The translations under genes and the position numbers were made by a program. Shown here one piece after another: positions 62,438-64,000 of a stretch of 64,000 bases of DNA. The stretch spans positions 47,970-111,969 of the forward strand of contig CANMJA010000010.1 of the NCBI GenBank assembly GCA_947498055.1, written 5' to 3'. The first letter of the stretch is position 1. Every line of letters begins with the position of its first letter. This DNA comes from an uncultured Tenacibaculum sp. (GTDB lineage: Bacteria; Bacteroidota; Bacteroidia; Flavobacteriales; Flavobacteriaceae). The notes under the pieces are model-generated. The model saw only the letters and a list, made by a program, of their open reading frames with translations. It had not been told where the DNA came from and searched no databases.

Positions 62438-64000
62438 ATGAAGAGAATATTATTAATTTGTTTTATAGCCTTAAACTTTACAGGTTATAGTCAACGTAGG
62501 TATGCAGCAGATAGGTATTTTAAAGAATACGCATATAAGAAATCTGCAGAATTATATGAGATATTATATCAGAAAGGAGATAGTTCGCAATTGGTAGTGA
62601 GTAGATTAGGAGATTCCTATTATTATAATACGGATTCTAAATCTGCAGAGAAATGGTATTCGATTTTACTGACTCATTATGGAAAAGAGGTGCCTTCTGA
62701 ATATATTTTTAGGTATGCACAAGTATTAAAGAGTAATGGTAAGGTAAAAGAGTCTGACAATTGGCTTCGAAAATTAAAAGAGGTGAAAGGAAATGATTCT
62801 CGAGCCTTAGCTTTAGAAGATAATTCGAATTATTTTGTAGAGTATAGCAATAAGAAAAAGACGTTTGTTAGTTTAAATAATTTATCTATAAACACTAAGT
62901 ACTCAGACTTTGGCGGTTTTATTTATGGAGATGAATTGTATTTTGCATCTACACGACCAGAAGGTACAAAATACGACAAGAAGTTATACAAATGGAACGA
63001 CCAACCTTTCTTAAATATATACAAAGCAAAGGAAAAGTTTAGCCAAGGAGGAGCAGGGTTGGAATTAGAGAAAGCAGAACGTTTTTCAGATATAAATACA
63101 CGTTACCATGAATCGAACGCAGTAATTACTTCCGATGGAAATACCATGTATTTTACACGAGATAATTTTGATGGAAAGAAACTACGAAGAGATTCTAACC
63201 AGGTAACTCATTTAAAGGTTTATAAATCAGAATTAAAAGAAGGAAAGTGGCAACCTATAGAAGAGTTACCGTTTAATAGTGATTTATATTCTTGTGGACA
63301 TCCGGCACTGAGTTCAGATGAGAAGACTTTATATTTTGTATCAGATATGCCAGGCGGAATTGGTGCAACAGATATTTATAAGGTTTCTATTAATGAAGAT
63401 AAAACGTACGGAACTCCAGAGAATTTAGGAAAAACAATTAATACAGAAGGAAGAGAAATGTTTCCGTTCATAGATACAGAAAACACGATGTATTTTTCAT
63501 CGGATGGTCATTTAGGATTGGGAGCTTTAGATGTATTTGAGTCAAAAGTATCAGGCAGTAATTTCACAAAACCAGTTAATTTAGGAAGTCCAATAAATGG
63601 TCCTTTAGATGATTTTAGTTTTGTAATAAGTGAAGATAAGTCTTATGGTTATTTTTCTTCTAACAGAGAAGGAGGAAAAGGAGATGACGATATTTATAGT
63701 TTTGTAATTTATCGATGTAAAGAAGATGTTACAGGAGTAGTTACCGATGTAAAAACAGGAGCACCTATAAACCAAGCAACAGTTCGTTTAATAAATGAAA
63801 AAGGAGAACCAGTAGCAAGTCAGGTAACAGGATCAGATGGACGTTACACATTTAAAGATATAGAATGTGAGAATAAGTTTACAGTAACAGCATCGAAGGA
63901 TGATTATAGAAATGATCAAAAAGCAACAGCAACAGAAGATATAGACAAGAAATCGATTCAGGCGGATTTGGCATTATCGTCTTTAATAGTAGATAGTGCA
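62438..64000 (+). CDS. OmpA-family type IX secretion-linked protein (cut by window edge)
   Basis: The ATG at 62438 (MKRILLICFIALNFTGYSQ, a signal peptide) opens a frame that runs to the window end, 521 codons without stop. It has TPR-like helices (about 20-130), then PD40-type propeller repeats (about 150-420) with YFASTRPEG, TSDGNTMYFTRDN, SSDEKTLYFVSDMPGG and YFSSNREGG. A carboxypeptidase-regulatory-like domain follows (about 425-500, GVVTDVKTGAPINQATVRL). The OmpA-like peptidoglycan-binding end should lie beyond base 64000. It is paired with the PorP/SprF gene 11 bp upstream. Confidence 0.93.
   Translation, partial: MKRILLICFIALNFTGYSQRRYAADRYFKEYAYKKSAELYEILYQKGDSSQLVVSRLGDSYYYNTDSKSAEKWYSILLTHYGKEVPSEYIFRYAQVLKSNGKVKESDNWLRKLKEVKGNDSRALALEDNSNYFVEYSNKKKTFVSLNNLSINTKYSDFGGFIYGDELYFASTRPEGTKYDKKLYKWNDQPFLNIYKAKEKFSQGGAGLELEKAERFSDINTRYHESNAVITSDGNTMYFTRDNFDGKKLRRDSNQVTHLKVYKSELKEGKWQPIEELPFNSDLYSCGHPALSSDEKTLYFVSDMPGGIGATDIYKVSINEDKTYGTPENLGKTINTEGREMFPFIDTENTMYFSSDGHLGLGALDVFESKVSGSNFTKPVNLGSPINGPLDDFSFVISEDKSYGYFSSNREGGKGDDDIYSFVIYRCKEDVTGVVTDVKTGAPINQATVRLINEKGEPVASQVTGSDGRYTFKDIECENKFTVTASKDDYRNDQKATATEDIDKKSIQADLALSSLIVDSA

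Noticed and set aside
1..64000. CRISPR arrays, rRNA genes, intact insertion sequences or prophage
   Set aside because: Looked for regular short repeats, rRNA-like sequence and intact transposase or phage genes; none seen beyond the decayed IS1595-type remnant.

Overview
The window is AT-rich (roughly 30% GC by eye) and reads as chromosome from a marine member of the Flavobacteriaceae (Bacteroidetes). The evidence is type IX secretion tails on large secreted proteins, a PorP/SprF gene, many short lipoprotein signals, TAnnTTTG-type -7 promoter boxes, a SUF operon of the flavobacterial kind, and an agar/porphyran utilisation locus. No species is claimed.

Bases 1-14,700: a red-algal galactan locus. 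A ferredoxin reductase (cut by the window edge), a [2Fe-2S] ferredoxin and a cytochrome P450 match the known three-part system that O-demethylates 6-O-methyl-D-galactose from porphyran. Around it lie an AraC-type regulator, a GH16 agarase-type lipoprotein, a GH50 beta-agarase lipoprotein, a PhoD-like phosphatase and a galactonate pathway: SMP-30 lactonase, DgoD-like dehydratase, DgoK kinase, KDPGal aldolase and an MFS carrier. No galactose dehydrogenase and no SusC/SusD pair is inside the window. A dead IS1595-type transposase sits in the middle.

Bases 14,700-22,450: a decayed reading frame interrupted only by TGA codons, then two prolyl oligopeptidase lipoproteins flanking a subtilisin lipoprotein. 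A 195-bp near-perfect copy of the first peptidase's 3' end is left between them.

Bases 22,450-30,840: a ribosomally made peptide (RiPP) region. On the minus strand there is a short GG-leader peptide and a TPR-membrane-AraC regulator. On the plus strand there are a C39-peptidase ABC exporter, a DUF6624-like lipoprotein, a second GG-leader precursor, an ATP-grasp ligase, a tiny coupled ORF, and a SPASM-domain protein without the radical-SAM motif. The last genes fit the grasp-with-spasm system, which is defined mainly by bioinformatics. The extra precursor, the coupled 46-residue ORF and the adjoining peptidases are the most novel material in the window.

Bases 31,000-48,400: tRNA-Asn, sucA-sucB, a DUF1266 gene broken by TGA, a structured intergenic element, a large secreted GH13 amylase with three CBM26-like modules, two tandem DUF547 proteins, two hypothetical genes, a DUF4349 protein, a T9SS-secreted trypsin-like protease and an unknown lipoprotein.

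Bases 48,400-64,000: sufA-B-C-D; a four-gene set with an MbnH-like di-haem peroxidase, an MbnP-like copper protein and two beta-propeller-like proteins; thiL; a LysM/BON protein; a family 9 glycosyltransferase; a bacilliredoxin; a TerB-DnaJ protein; PorP/SprF; and an OmpA-type protein running off the end.
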